Shown here one piece after another: positions 16,322 to 25,169 of a DNA stretch of 64,000 nucleotides. The translations under genes were made by a program, and so were the position numbers. Origin of the DNA: Paenibacillus phytohabitans (lineage in GTDB: Bacteria; Bacillota; Bacilli; Paenibacillales; Paenibacillaceae); the NCBI RefSeq assembly GCF_013141775.1, contig NZ_WHOB01000069.1:1-64000 (forward strand). The letters are read 5' to 3'. The notes under the pieces were generated by a model. That model did not search any database and was not told the DNA's origin. It worked only from the letters and a program-made list of their open reading frames with translations. How positions within the stretch are numbered: the stretch's first letter is position 1; each line of letters begins with the position of its first letter.

Positions 16322-17266
16322 ATGAGAATAATAAGTTTGCTATTAGCGCTAATGGTTATAGCCGGTTGCTCGGAAACCGGCAGTAATGAATCTGCGGAGC
16401 CGCCGGAAGCATCTGTGACTTCAGAAGCAGCAGCACAGTCAACTGCACCACAAGCCTCTCCGGCGGATGCAACCGCTGATTTTACGGGGGAAGTACCGGA
16501 AGTCTCCCCGGAGATTTCGGATAAATATTCAGGCTTCTTACATATGGATGCCGTTCAGCTGAACGGGCAGATCTACGAGGTGTATTACTGGAACAAAGGG
16601 GAGTTTACGTATACGCAGTTTGCGGTTGTGAAGGACGGGAAGATTGTCTTTGACAGCAAGCAGGCCGGAATTAAGATTGAAGGCGGCAATATCTGGAGTG
16701 AGGAAGATGATCTCTGGGCGGAAGCGCTTGTGCAGAATAACCATGCCACCTTTTTGTTCAGTCTGATGGATAACCGTCCTGAATCATCCTATATTGTCGT
16801 TGAGGAAATCGACGGAGTCATGCAGGTAACTGTTAACGATAATGTCTCGGTGAACTATGAGGATACGGATCAGGACGGAGATGAGGATTTGCTGGCAAGT
16901 CCCTTTTCCGGGCAATTGCCGCTTGGTCCAGCGCTGGTAGGCGTGTATGAGCTTCAGGGAACACGGTATGTACCGGATAAGACCCTCACCAAGCAATATG
17001 CGGAAGATCAGCTGCGGCTAAGTGAGCAGGAGTACAAAAATAACCCCACAGACCTGACATTGGACAGCCTGCTCAGTGCCTATCTGATTCTGGAGCAGCG
17101 TAGTTTTGCGTTGACGCGGTTTGAAGAATTCTATGAGTGGGCAGGACAGCGTGCCGGAGACGGCGGTTTTGTGGACGAATATTATGACCGCTTGAAGAAG
17201 AACGAGACGCCGGAATACTTCAGCGGATGGATGGACAAGCTGGAGCCATTGCGTACAGAGAGATAA
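16322..17266 (+). CDS. predicted lipoprotein of unknown function
   Basis: The N-terminus is a lipoprotein signal peptide with the lipobox VIAGC (Cys17). A Ser/Ala/Glu/Pro-rich linker of about 35 residues follows, then a soluble domain. An acidic DTDQDGDEDL segment near residue 180 resembles a calcium-binding loop. I do not recognise the family. The start is well supported by CAGGAGGATCAA just before ATG 16322. It lies 56 bp after rluF and may be co-transcribed with it, ending at a strong terminator. It is probably anchored on the outer face of the membrane. Confidence 0.7.
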   Translation: MRIISLLLALMVIAGCSETGSNESAEPPEASVTSEAAAQSTAPQASPADATADFTGEVPEVSPEISDKYSGFLHMDAVQLNGQIYEVYYWNKGEFTYTQFAVVKDGKIVFDSKQAGIKIEGGNIWSEEDDLWAEALVQNNHATFLFSLMDNRPESSYIVVEEIDGVMQVTVNDNVSVNYEDTDQDGDEDLLASPFSGQLPLGPALVGVYELQGTRYVPDKTLTKQYAEDQLRLSEQEYKNNPTDLTLDSLLSAYLILEQRSFALTRFEEFYEWAGQRAGDGGFVDEYYDRLKKNETPEYFSGWMDKLEPLRTER

Positions 17267-17290
17267 ACCTGGACTTGTCTGTTCAATTAT

Positions 17291-17341
17291 AAAAAGGGAT
17301 TCCGGAGGCAGCGGTTAATGGCCTCCGTGAATCCCTTTTTT
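17291..17341. terminator. bidirectional terminator
   Basis: AAAAAGGGATTC-GGAGGC pairs with GCCTCC-GAATCCCTTTTTT. The A and T tracts on either side let it stop both the lipoprotein transcript and the convergent ABC exporter operon. Confidence 0.9.
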
Positions 17342-17356
17342 CCATTCCGTACAACA

Positions 17357-19189
17357 TCAAGTGGCGGACTCTGACGCCTGAAACTGCTTGTTATACAAAT
17401 CCCTGTAGACCCCGTTGTCCGCCAGCAGAGAAGCATGTTGTCCAGACTCCACAATAGCGCCGTCCTGAACGACGAGAATTGTATCGGCAGCCATAATGGT
17501 GGAAAGCCTGTGGGCGATAACGATGCTGGTCTTGCCCAGCAGCAGCTGATGCATCGCCTGTTGGATATAGAACTCCGACACCGTATCCAGTGACGAGGTG
17601 GCTTCATCCATGATGATAATGGGCGGATTCTTGAGCAGCACGCGGGCGATCGAGATCCGCTGCTTCTCTCCGCCGGACAGCTTGATTCCCCGGTTACCGA
17701 CTACCGTGCTGTAGCCTTCGGGCAGCTTCATAATGAAATCATGAATATAAGCGGCTTCACAGGCGGCAATCATCTCAGCTTCAGTGGCGCCGGCGCTTGC
17801 ATAGAGCAGGTTCTCTTGGATGGTCCCGTTGAACAGATACGTATCCTGCGTGACAAGCCCGATCTGAGAGCGGAGCGAATGCAGCGTGAACTCACGGATA
17901 TCCTTGCCGCCGATGCGGATCACACCCGAATCCAGTTCATAGAGTCTGGGGATGAGGTTGGTAATGGTTGTTTTACCCGCTCCGCTGGGGCCGACCAGCG
18001 CAGTCAGTGATCCGGCGGCAGCCGTGAAGGAAATCCCCCGCAGGGCCGGTTTGCCCGGCTGATAGGCGAAATTCACCTTGTCGAAGACGATATCCTGGCC
18101 GTCAGCACTGCTTGGCAGGGCCAGCGGCGAATCCACAATCAGCGGGTCCATATCGAAATAGTCAAAAATCCGTTCAAACAGCGCCACCGACCGGTTCACA
18201 TCCACATACAGATTGGTCATTTGCATCACAGGCCCGTATAATCTGCCCAGCAGCGCCACAAAGGTGATAATCGCACCAACCGTCAGCTCTCCCTGAATAA
18301 ATAAATAACCCCCGTACAGATAGATCAGCATGGGCCCGATACTGGTGAAGGTGGTGAGAACCAGCATAAACCAGCGGCCGGCCATCGATTCCCGGATCTG
18401 CAGGCGTGTCGCCTGGGCATTAACGCTTCTGAAGCTCGCCAGCTCGTTGTCTTCCTTGGTGAACAGCTTCATGAGCATATATCCGCTGAGACTGAGCGTT
18501 TCCTGGATGATCTGGTTTTGCTCGGAGATCTTCTCCTGGGTTTCCTTGGCCAGCTTCCAGCGCACATTGCCCATTTTGCGGGTTGGCATAATGAACAGGG
18601 GGACGACCAGTATGCCCAGCAGCGCCAGCTTCCAGTTCATAATAAACAGAGTTACGGCTGTCGTAGTCAGAATGAACAGATTGCTGGCAAAATTGACGAT
18701 GGTGCTGTTGAACACGCCCTGTATCCCGGCAATATCACTGGTCATCCGGGTAATGACTTCCCCTTGCTTGACCCCTGAGAAGAACTGCAGCGGCATGCCC
18801 TGCAGATGGCGGTACATCTGATTTTTCATATCGTGTACAATATTTTGCGAGATAAAAGAGTTCAGGTAATTCTGCAGCACGCCCAGCAGACCGGACACTA
18901 CAGTTGTACCGAGCGAGGCGAGGACAAGCAGAACCAGCAGCCTCAGGTTTTTATCCGGGAGCGCACGGTCGATAATATGCTGAATCAGAATCGGTGGAAG
19001 CAGCCCGAGCACTGCAGTAATGCACAGCACAATCATCACCAGCAGGGTCTGCTTCCAGTAAGGCAGGAAATATTTCACGATGCGGAGGAGCAGCGTCTTG
19101 GATATATCCGGCTTCGCCTCATCATCATCGAACTTTAATTTGCCATGCCCGGGCCCGCCGAATCCCATTGGACCGAAACCTCTGCCCAT
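17357..19189 (-). CDS. ABC exporter, fused permease-ATPase
   Basis: This half-size ABC exporter (610 residues) probably works as a dimer to export drugs or lipids. The N-terminal ~45 residues include a Gly-rich stretch (GRGFGPMGFGGPGHG). Six membrane segments follow to about residue 330, then the nucleotide-binding domain with Walker A GPSGAGKTT, signature LSGGEKQR, Walker B IIIMDEATSSLD and H-loop AHRLS. The ATG overlaps the MarR stop by one base, so the two genes form an operon. The substrate is unknown; the MarR partner suggests response to a toxic compound. Confidence 0.9.
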   Translation of the reverse strand: MGRGFGPMGFGGPGHGKLKFDDDEAKPDISKTLLLRIVKYFLPYWKQTLLVMIVLCITAVLGLLPPILIQHIIDRALPDKNLRLLVLLVLASLGTTVVSGLLGVLQNYLNSFISQNIVHDMKNQMYRHLQGMPLQFFSGVKQGEVITRMTSDIAGIQGVFNSTIVNFASNLFILTTTAVTLFIMNWKLALLGILVVPLFIMPTRKMGNVRWKLAKETQEKISEQNQIIQETLSLSGYMLMKLFTKEDNELASFRSVNAQATRLQIRESMAGRWFMLVLTTFTSIGPMLIYLYGGYLFIQGELTVGAIITFVALLGRLYGPVMQMTNLYVDVNRSVALFERIFDYFDMDPLIVDSPLALPSSADGQDIVFDKVNFAYQPGKPALRGISFTAAAGSLTALVGPSGAGKTTITNLIPRLYELDSGVIRIGGKDIREFTLHSLRSQIGLVTQDTYLFNGTIQENLLYASAGATEAEMIAACEAAYIHDFIMKLPEGYSTVVGNRGIKLSGGEKQRISIARVLLKNPPIIIMDEATSSLDTVSEFYIQQAMHQLLLGKTSIVIAHRLSTIMAADTILVVQDGAIVESGQHASLLADNGVYRDLYNKQFQASESAT

Positions 19190-19665
19190 TATTCATCACC
19201 AGCTTTGTGTGTATTTAAGTTATCCTGATCCCGGGTCAGCTGTTCGAGCAGCTGGGAGTGCATTTGAATGAGCGACTGGACTTCTTCTCCGGAAAAATGA
19301 TCCAGCGCCGCCCCCAGCATTTGGTATGAGTAGGCGTCTTCATTGTATTGCCTGCACAGCGCTTCACCTGCCGGGGTGAGATTCAGCCTCGTTTCCCTGC
19401 GGTCTGCCTCGGAGGCGGTCCGGGTCACCAGTTCCTTCTCGGCCAATGCATCAATATGCAGGCTTACGCGGCTCTTGGCAAATACCAGACGCTCTGTTAT
19501 TTCCTTCTGCGATTGACCGGGATGCTTGAGCAGAGAATTCAGTATACCGATCTGATGCACGGTTAATCCAAGATCCGCAGCGCTCTGATGGGCCAGCTTA
19601 CGGAGCTGACGGGCAACGGAGAGCAAGGAATGATACACCTCTATCGTTTGCGCCGGATCTGTCAT
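19189..19665 (-). CDS. MarR-family regulator of the ABC exporter
   Basis: A winged-helix regulator: the recognition region SQKEITERLVFAKSRVSLHIDAL and the wing SEADRRETRLNLTPAG are clear. I start it at ATG 19665 (about 158 residues, normal for MarR) because AGAGGAGG precedes this codon. The longer frame to 19806 runs back over the promoter and operator. It sits directly upstream of the ABC exporter and overlaps it. A perfect palindrome over its transcription start suggests autorepression relieved by a ligand. Confidence 0.9.
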   Translation of the reverse strand: MTDPAQTIEVYHSLLSVARQLRKLAHQSAADLGLTVHQIGILNSLLKHPGQSQKEITERLVFAKSRVSLHIDALAEKELVTRTASEADRRETRLNLTPAGEALCRQYNEDAYSYQMLGAALDHFSGEEVQSLIQMHSQLLEQLTRDQDNLNTHKAGDE

Positions 19666-19699
19666 GGGGCAACCTCCTCTGACCTGATAATAGTTTCTT

Positions 19700-19716
19700 T
19701 TGTTAACAGTTAACAA
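19700..19716 (-). promoter_or_regulatory. candidate MarR operator
   Basis: TTGTTAACAGTTAACAA is a perfect 17-bp palindrome. It lies at the predicted transcription start of the minus-strand promoter (TATAAT at 19731-19726; TTTACT at 19754-19749; 17-bp spacer). Binding here would block transcription of marR and the exporter. Confidence 0.6.
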
Positions 19717-19799
19717 TGTAAACTGATTATACGCCTGAATATTCCAAAAGTAAATGTTACGCTGAAATAGCGGTATACAGGTTATGCCGGAATGCATAA

Positions 19800-19845
19800 G
19801 AAACACCCGCAGCGCCTGTGTGAAGGCAGCTGCGGGTGTTTTTGG
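19800..19845. terminator. terminator after thiE
   Basis: AAACACCCGCAGC pairs with GCTGCGGGTGTTT and an internal CCT/AGG extends the stem. It lies downstream of thiE on the minus strand and has T-rich tails on both strands. Confidence 0.75.
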
Positions 19846-19872
19846 AATTGAAATACACTCATTTATTTAAGC

Positions 19873-20544
19873 TCATTCCGGAAGCATTCCGCTTTGTATA
19901 ATCCGCCCGAACGCCCTCGCGGTCTCCCGGATATCCTCCGCTCCGGCAATGGCGGAGATTACGGAGATTCCGTCTGCACCGGCCCGGATCACCGGCAGGG
20001 CGTTACCCAGGGTTATACCGCCGATCCCTACCAGGGGAATATTAAGTCCGCTGCGGCGGAGCGTATCAATGACAGCCGTCCCTTGAACGGCTTCGGCATC
20101 GTCTTTGGAGGAGGTGGGGTAGACCGGACCGACCCCGAGATAATCGGCTCCGTCCGCAATCGCCTGCTGCGCTTCCGCGGGATTATGGGCGGAAACGCCG
20201 ATGATCTTGTGCTCACCGAGCCGCTGGCGGATCGTCCGGGCCGGCAGATCATCCTGGCCCACATGGACTCCGTCTGCATCAAGTGCAACCGCCAGCTCCA
20301 GGTCGTCATTGACGATGAACGGAATCCGCTTGTCCCGGCAGATTGCCCGGAGCTGCTGTCCAAGCTCTAGCAGAGCAGCGCCGGTCAGAGCACCGGGACC
20401 CTTTTCACGGAACTGGAATAAGGTGATTCCCCCGTCTGCTGCGGCAGATAAAGTCTCGGCTGGAGAGAGGCGGCAGTTCACGCTGCCCATAATGAAATAT
20501 ACCTTAAGGAGCTTACGCATATCCTCACTGTCAATCCGTTTCAT
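19873..20544 (-). CDS. thiE: thiamine-phosphate synthase
   Basis: ThiE joins HMP pyrophosphate and thiazole phosphate to make thiamine phosphate. The TIM-barrel motifs are clear: FQFREKG, FIVNDDLELAVALDADGVHVGQDDLP, IGVSAHNPAEA, DYLGVGPVYPTSSK and the phosphate-binding VGIGGIT and GADGISVISAI. The product is 223 residues, and ATG 20544 is preceded by GGGAGGAAGC. It overlaps the thiD stop by 4 bases and is the last gene of the thiamine operon. Confidence 0.95.
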   Translation of the reverse strand: MKRIDSEDMRKLLKVYFIMGSVNCRLSPAETLSAAADGGITLFQFREKGPGALTGAALLELGQQLRAICRDKRIPFIVNDDLELAVALDADGVHVGQDDLPARTIRQRLGEHKIIGVSAHNPAEAQQAIADGADYLGVGPVYPTSSKDDAEAVQGTAVIDTLRRSGLNIPLVGIGGITLGNALPVIRAGADGISVISAIAGAEDIRETARAFGRIIQSGMLPE

Positions 20545-21368
20545 AGCTGCTTCCTCCCTGATCTGATACGGTTCCCGTAAGCAAAATGATTGGTCGGCCC
20601 TTGTCCTGCCCCGATGTTCAGACTGTCCTCAATGGCTGCCTGAATGAAGGCTTTGGCTGTATGCACCGCTTCATTGATAGAGTGGCCGAGCGCAAGTCCT
20701 GCCGCCACCGCCGCCGAGAAAGTACAGCCGGTCCCATGCGTATGTCTGGTCTCAATCCGCGGACTGGTCAGATATTGGAATTCCCGGCCGTCATAGAGCA
20801 GGTCCACCACCTGATCGCCTTCCGGATCATGTCCGCCCTTAAGAACAATGTACTGCGGCCCCATCTGATGGAGGAGTCTTGCAGCCTGTTCTCTGTCTGC
20901 CATTCCATTAATCTTCATCCCCGTGAGCATCTCTGCTTCGGGAAGATTGGGGGTAACCACAAGAGCCAGAGGCAGCAGTCCGGTAATCAATGCCTGCACG
21001 GCTTCCTGCAGCAGCAGAGCGGATCCGCCCTTGGCAATCATTACCGGGTCGATCACAAGCCGCTGCTGCCAGCCGTACGCTGTCACCTTATCCGCGACAA
21101 CACCGATAATCTCACTGCTGAACAGCATGCCGGTCTTAATGGCATCAGGTATCAAGTCACTGCCAATAGAATCCAGCTGAGCGGCAACGGCTTCCGGCTC
21201 CAGCGGATATACCCCTTGAACGCCTAGGGTATTCTGTGCCGTGACCGCAGTGAGCGCGGACATTCCGTAGACTCCAAGCTCCTGGAAGGTCTTCAGATCA
21301 GCCTGGATACCGGCACCTCCGCCGCTGTCAGAGCCGGCAATCGTTAACGCTTTACGTATACTGGTCAT
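20541..21368 (-). CDS. thiD: hydroxymethylpyrimidine (phosphate) kinase
   Basis: ThiD phosphorylates HMP and HMP phosphate to the pyrophosphate used by ThiE. It is a ribokinase-family protein of 275 residues with the N-terminal AGSDSGGGAGIQADLKTF motif and the C-terminal anion hole THGTGCTFSAAVAAGLALG. AAAGGAGAATACCTG precedes ATG 21368. It lies 27 bases after thiM and overlaps thiE. Confidence 0.95.
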   Translation of the reverse strand: MTSIRKALTIAGSDSGGGAGIQADLKTFQELGVYGMSALTAVTAQNTLGVQGVYPLEPEAVAAQLDSIGSDLIPDAIKTGMLFSSEIIGVVADKVTAYGWQQRLVIDPVMIAKGGSALLLQEAVQALITGLLPLALVVTPNLPEAEMLTGMKINGMADREQAARLLHQMGPQYIVLKGGHDPEGDQVVDLLYDGREFQYLTSPRIETRHTHGTGCTFSAAVAAGLALGHSINEAVHTAKAFIQAAIEDSLNIGAGQGPTNHFAYGNRIRSGRKQL

Positions 21369-21395
21369 CAGGTATTCTCCTTTAAGAGGTGCGGT

Positions 21396-22193
21396 TTATT
21401 GTTCAATCAGCTGCAGGCGTGACCGGCTGCTGTAGATATCTGGTGTCACCAGGGACAATTGATTCAGGAACTCCATCTGGAAGCTGCCGGGTCCTTGTCC
21501 TTCAGCGGCTTCAGCGGCAATCTCGGCCGCCACGCCGTAGAACGAGAGTGCTTCGGCTGCTGCCTCAAGCGCATTCCCGCCGCTTACTGCAAGAAATGCG
21601 CCAACTACGGCACTGAGCAGACAGCCGGTTCCCGTGACTTGGGTCAGGATGGAATGGCCGTTGCTGGCGATGTAGGTGCGTGTGCCGTCGGTAATGATAT
21701 CCTCCTTGCCGGTGATAATCACCACGCAGTTCAGCTTCCGCGCAGCCTTGTTCGCCAAGGCGATCACATCGCCTTCACCTGCTCCGGCATCGACGCCTTT
21801 GCTGGCCCAGCGCTCTCCGGCGACATTGGCTACTTCGGCCACATTACCGCGCAGAGCGGTCAGCTGCAGCTCACCCAGCAGCTTCGCGGTAACGTCAGTG
21901 CGGTACGGTGTAGCGCCTGCTCCAACGGGATCAAGCACGAGCGGGACACCATGCCGGTTCGCGGCTTGTCCGGCCTTCACCATTGAAGCGATGGCGGCTT
22001 CATTCAGTGTACCGATGTTCAGCACGACCGCCCCGGACATCGCGGCAACATCCGCCACCTCTTCCAGTGCGTCGGCCATGAACGGGGAAGCCCCCAGCGC
22101 CAGCAGTCCGTTAGCGGTGAAATTAGCCACAACAATATTAGTAATATTATGTACGAGCGGATTTGCCAGCCGTACCTTGGATAGAAAAGACAT
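21396..22193 (-). CDS. thiM: hydroxyethylthiazole kinase
   Basis: ThiM phosphorylates salvaged 4-methyl-5-hydroxyethylthiazole. Family motifs include VHNITNIVVANFTANGLLALG near the N-terminus, the DPVGAGATPYR loop and the catalytic cysteine in TGTGCLLSAVVGAF. The product is 265 residues, and CAGGAGGAATAATTC precedes ATG 22193. With thiD and thiE it gives complete salvage to thiamine phosphate; no de novo thiC or thiG is here. Confidence 0.95.
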   Translation of the reverse strand: MSFLSKVRLANPLVHNITNIVVANFTANGLLALGASPFMADALEEVADVAAMSGAVVLNIGTLNEAAIASMVKAGQAANRHGVPLVLDPVGAGATPYRTDVTAKLLGELQLTALRGNVAEVANVAGERWASKGVDAGAGEGDVIALANKAARKLNCVVIITGKEDIITDGTRTYIASNGHSILTQVTGTGCLLSAVVGAFLAVSGGNALEAAAEALSFYGVAAEIAAEAAEGQGPGSFQMEFLNQLSLVTPDIYSSRSRLQLIEQ

Positions 22194-22270
22194 GAATTAT
22201 TCCTCCTGAAAGTTTTGATAGCATACGCATCCTTGAGATCATTTCGCAAAACTAACTTCGAAAGCATGAT

Positions 22271-23350
22271 CTATAAATTAATAAAAGCATCCGCACTGTC
22301 AACTTCCTCTGCCAGCAGACCGCCCTCGCTCAGCCATTTACGGACATTCTCCCAGGAAGCGGTATCCTGATATCCGAAGGGCTGTGACCCGGCGTCCATC
22401 AGCGGCAGCAGAATTTCCAGGCTGCGCTTCTCGATGGCTTCATCAAGCGGTGCGGTGGCATCCTGATGCTCCAGCAGAAGCTTCAGCGCCTGCTCCGGCT
22501 GCTTAGTGACGAATTGCTGACCCTTGCGCGCAGCATTCATGAACTTCTGGAAATATTCCGAGGAATTCTGCAGACCCTGGTCACTTGCGACCAGCACCAG
22601 CTCATAATAATCAGGAACCCCGTAGTCAACCGGATTGAACGAACGCACAGGATGCCCCTCCTGCTCTAATATCAGCTGCTCATGGTTGATGAAGCCGCCC
22701 ATAATTCCATCCACACGCCCGGTGGATAGGGCAGGGATAAGCTCAAAGCCGACGTCAATCAGCTTCAGGGAGGCGGGATCGCCGCCATCGGTTTGGATCA
22801 TAGTGTGCAGCATGGCTTCATACAGCGGAATGGAGGAGTAACCGGCTTGCTTGCCTGAGAGCTCCCCGGGCCGGGTTATTCCGCTGTCTGCGGAAACCAT
22901 GAGATGGTTCAGGGGATGCCGTACCAGAGCGGCGACGGATTTGACCGGAATCTGCTCTCCCCGGGCCATCAGCACCTGCGGCTGGTAGCTGAGTGCCAGA
23001 TCGACTTGTCCGGCAGCTACCAGCTTCAGCGCGTCGTTGCTGTCGGCAGGCATCTGTATCTCAACATCGAGCCCTTCTTCGGCAAAATACCCCTCACTCT
23101 GTGCCGCATACAAAAAGGAATGAACGGCGTTCGGATACCAGTCGAGCATGATCGTCAGCTTATGGGCTGTACCGTCTGCGGCTGCCGCCGGAGTGGATGA
23201 TGCCGATGATGAGCCGGAGCCAGCCGGCACGTTATTGCCGGCGCAGCCTGGCAGAACCAAGAGAACAGACAGGAGCAAAACATAAGGCAGCAACTTATAA
23301 GGTTGAGCACTACGGGTGTAGAGATAACGGTTATAGCGGATTGGAGTCAT
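22271..23350 (-). CDS. thiY: thiamine-precursor (HMP/FAMP) ABC transporter binding lipoprotein
   Basis: This NMT1/THI5-like binding protein delivers a pyrimidine precursor to ThiX-ThiZ at the membrane. I start it at ATG 23350 (359 residues); the longer frame runs back across thiX. A signal peptide ends in the lipobox LPGCAGN, then the NMT1 core begins with LTIMLDWYPNAVHSFLYAAQSEGYFAEEGLDVE. The start overlaps the thiX stop as ATGA. Being under the TPP riboswitch supports a thiamine-related substrate over the alternative taurine/nitrate-type family members. Confidence 0.85.
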   Translation of the reverse strand: MTPIRYNRYLYTRSAQPYKLLPYVLLLSVLLVLPGCAGNNVPAGSGSSSASSTPAAAADGTAHKLTIMLDWYPNAVHSFLYAAQSEGYFAEEGLDVEIQMPADSNDALKLVAAGQVDLALSYQPQVLMARGEQIPVKSVAALVRHPLNHLMVSADSGITRPGELSGKQAGYSSIPLYEAMLHTMIQTDGGDPASLKLIDVGFELIPALSTGRVDGIMGGFINHEQLILEQEGHPVRSFNPVDYGVPDYYELVLVASDQGLQNSSEYFQKFMNAARKGQQFVTKQPEQALKLLLEHQDATAPLDEAIEKRSLEILLPLMDAGSQPFGYQDTASWENVRKWLSEGGLLAEEVDSADAFINL

Positions 23351-24123
23351 GAATAACGTCCTCTTTTCTTCAGAAATAACTTCTCGAGCGTAGCAATACA
23401 CAGAAACAAAGTGATCCCAAGGGCGGACAGCAGCACGACAGCGGCAAACATCTCGGCACTCTGCAGATTGCCGGCCATTCTCCGGCTGAAATAACCGAGC
23501 CCCCGGCTGCCTCCAAGCCATTCGCCGATGGTAGCGCCAATGACGCAGTACACCACCGACAGCTTCAGTCCGGAGAAAAAGGACGGCAGGGCCAGCGGAA
23601 CAGCAGCCTTGCGGAGAATCTGCCAGCGGTTCGCGCCTAAGGTAAGCAGCAGCTCACGGTACTGCTCCGTATTCTTGCCCAGCCCGTCGTAGGTGCCGAC
23701 AACCACCGGGAAGAAGGCGGTCAGGAACACTACGGCAACCTTACTCCACAAGGTGTAGCCGAACCACATGATAAACAGGGGAGAGAGGGCAACCAGCGGA
23801 ATCGTCTGGCTGATAATCAGCAGCGGATACAGCGCTTTGGCCAGCGGCCTGAACAGATGCATGCCCGTTCCCAGCAGACTGCCGCAGAAGACGGACAGAG
23901 CGAAGCCTGTAAGTACCTCAAGCAGTGTTGCGGGCATGTGCACACCGAAGAGCAAACCCCGCTCCTCCATCAGAGCACTCCAGATGGCCGTGGGAGCCGG
24001 CAGGATGAACGGAGGAATCTGCCCCAGCCGGGACACCGTTTCCCAGACCGCAAGGATCAGCAGCACAAGCAGAATAGCCGGGCTGTACTCTCGCAGCAAT
24101 CTTCTATAGAAGACGGTTGTCAT
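23347..24123 (-). CDS. thiX: thiamine-precursor ABC transporter permease
   Basis: This is a binding-protein-dependent permease of 258 residues with about six membrane segments. The EAA-type loop that contacts the ATPase reads RELLLTLGANRWQILRKAAVPLALP. Its start overlaps the end of thiZ by 20 bases and its stop overlaps thiY. Homologues include SsuC/TauC; the substrate is assigned from the riboswitch and gene order. Confidence 0.85.
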   Translation of the reverse strand: MTTVFYRRLLREYSPAILLVLLILAVWETVSRLGQIPPFILPAPTAIWSALMEERGLLFGVHMPATLLEVLTGFALSVFCGSLLGTGMHLFRPLAKALYPLLIISQTIPLVALSPLFIMWFGYTLWSKVAVVFLTAFFPVVVGTYDGLGKNTEQYRELLLTLGANRWQILRKAAVPLALPSFFSGLKLSVVYCVIGATIGEWLGGSRGLGYFSRRMAGNLQSAEMFAAVVLLSALGITLFLCIATLEKLFLKKRGRYS

Positions 24124-24871
24124 ACAGCTTCAGCTCCAAATCCTGCCGCAGGGCAACAAACTGCGGTTCGTAATTCTGACTGTGATGTCTGGGGCGGGGA
24201 AGACCGGTGATGAACTCCTGCATACCGCCCCCGGCACCGCCGGTCATCAGATAGATACGGTCACTAAGCAGAAGCGCTTCTTCAAGGTCATGGGTAATGA
24301 ACAGCACAGTCTTGTCCAGTCCCGACCATAATTCCAGCAGCCAGCGGTGAAGCTCCCGCTTGGTTATGGCGTCCAGTGCCCCGAACGGCTCGTCCAGCAG
24401 GAGCAGCTCATTCCCGGCGGCAATGGTGCGGAGTACTGCAACCCGCTGGCGCATACCGCCCGACAGCTCATGCGGATACGCAGACCCGGTATCACCAAGA
24501 CCGAACTGCTGCAGCATGCTGCGGATCTGAATAACGGCTTCCTCTTTGGAGCCGCTCCGCTTCAGTTCCCAGGGCAGCAGGCAATTGTCCAGTACGGTTC
24601 TCCAGGGCAGCAGGAGATCCCGCTGCGGCATATAGCCGACCTGGCCGAGCCGCTCCGAGGCGCTATTAGGCGGTTGCCCGTGCAGGGAAACCTCGCCGCT
24701 GCCGGGTTCCAGCAGGCCGGCGATAATCTTGAACAGCGTGCTTTTGCCGCAGCCGCTGGCACCCACGACGGAGATGAACTCGCCGCGGCGGACCTTCATG
24801 GAGATCCCGGAGAAGACCGGAGCCCTTGAAGCTGCGCCGAAAGAATAGGACAGGTTAGCGATGTTGATCAT
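24104..24871 (-). CDS. thiZ: thiamine-precursor ABC transporter ATPase
   Basis: This is an ABC ATPase with Walker A VGASGCGKST, Q-loop region GYMPQRDLLLPW, signature ELSGGMRQR, Walker B LLLLDEPFGALD and the H-loop histidine in FITHDLEEA. I use ATG 24871, giving 255 residues. The upstream TTG at 24886 is only one base from AAGGAGG, and the ATG is 16 bases from it, so neither spacing is ideal and the start is uncertain. It is the first gene after the TPP riboswitch. Confidence 0.85.
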   Translation of the reverse strand: MINIANLSYSFGAASRAPVFSGISMKVRRGEFISVVGASGCGKSTLFKIIAGLLEPGSGEVSLHGQPPNSASERLGQVGYMPQRDLLLPWRTVLDNCLLPWELKRSGSKEEAVIQIRSMLQQFGLGDTGSAYPHELSGGMRQRVAVLRTIAAGNELLLLDEPFGALDAITKRELHRWLLELWSGLDKTVLFITHDLEEALLLSDRIYLMTGGAGGGMQEFITGLPRPRHHSQNYEPQFVALRQDLELKLYDNRLL

Positions 24872-24917
24872 AGGATGGGGAAGCAAGCCTCCTTAGGGAA
24901 AAGTGATTACGCTACGA

Positions 24918-24960
24918 AAACAAGAAAGACCCATCCATTTCCGGAGGAAATGAATGGGCC
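24918..24960 (-). terminator. TPP-riboswitch-controlled terminator
   Basis: On the minus strand CCCATTCATTTCC pairs with GGAAATGGATGGG around a 3-base loop, and TCTTTCTTGTTTT follows. It sits between the TPP aptamer and thiZ and is the probable expression platform. Confidence 0.8.
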
Positions 24961-25008
24961 TGAAGGTACAGTCAGTTTGCAAAGACGCGGAACCGCTGAT
25001 ACATTCTG

Positions 25009-25097
25009 CTCCACTTCCCTCCGCTGGTATGATCCAGATCAGGTTCCAAGGGTCCGGAGCTTAAGCTCCGTCTCAGTCGGCCGACTCCCCTAGTGAA
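25009..25097 (-). ncRNA. TPP riboswitch (THI element)
   Basis: On the minus strand the conserved THI-box words appear in order: CTAGGGGAGTC, CTGAGA, GGACCCTTGGAACCTGATC, and TACCAGCGGAGGGAAGTGG. It binds thiamine pyrophosphate and then favours the downstream terminator. A promoter precedes it (TTTACA at 25159-25154, 16-bp spacer, TATATT at 25137-25132). Confidence 0.96.
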
Positions 25098-25169
25098 ATA
25101 ACAGGTGCTATTGAATTCGTAATTGCTACTTAATATACCATAATTTCCCCGCTTGTAAAGAGTCAGGGC

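Noticed and set aside
23351..23521. N-terminal extension of ThiY upstream of ATG 23350
   Set aside because: It would run 57 codons back over thiX; the lipoprotein signal peptide begins properly at 23350.
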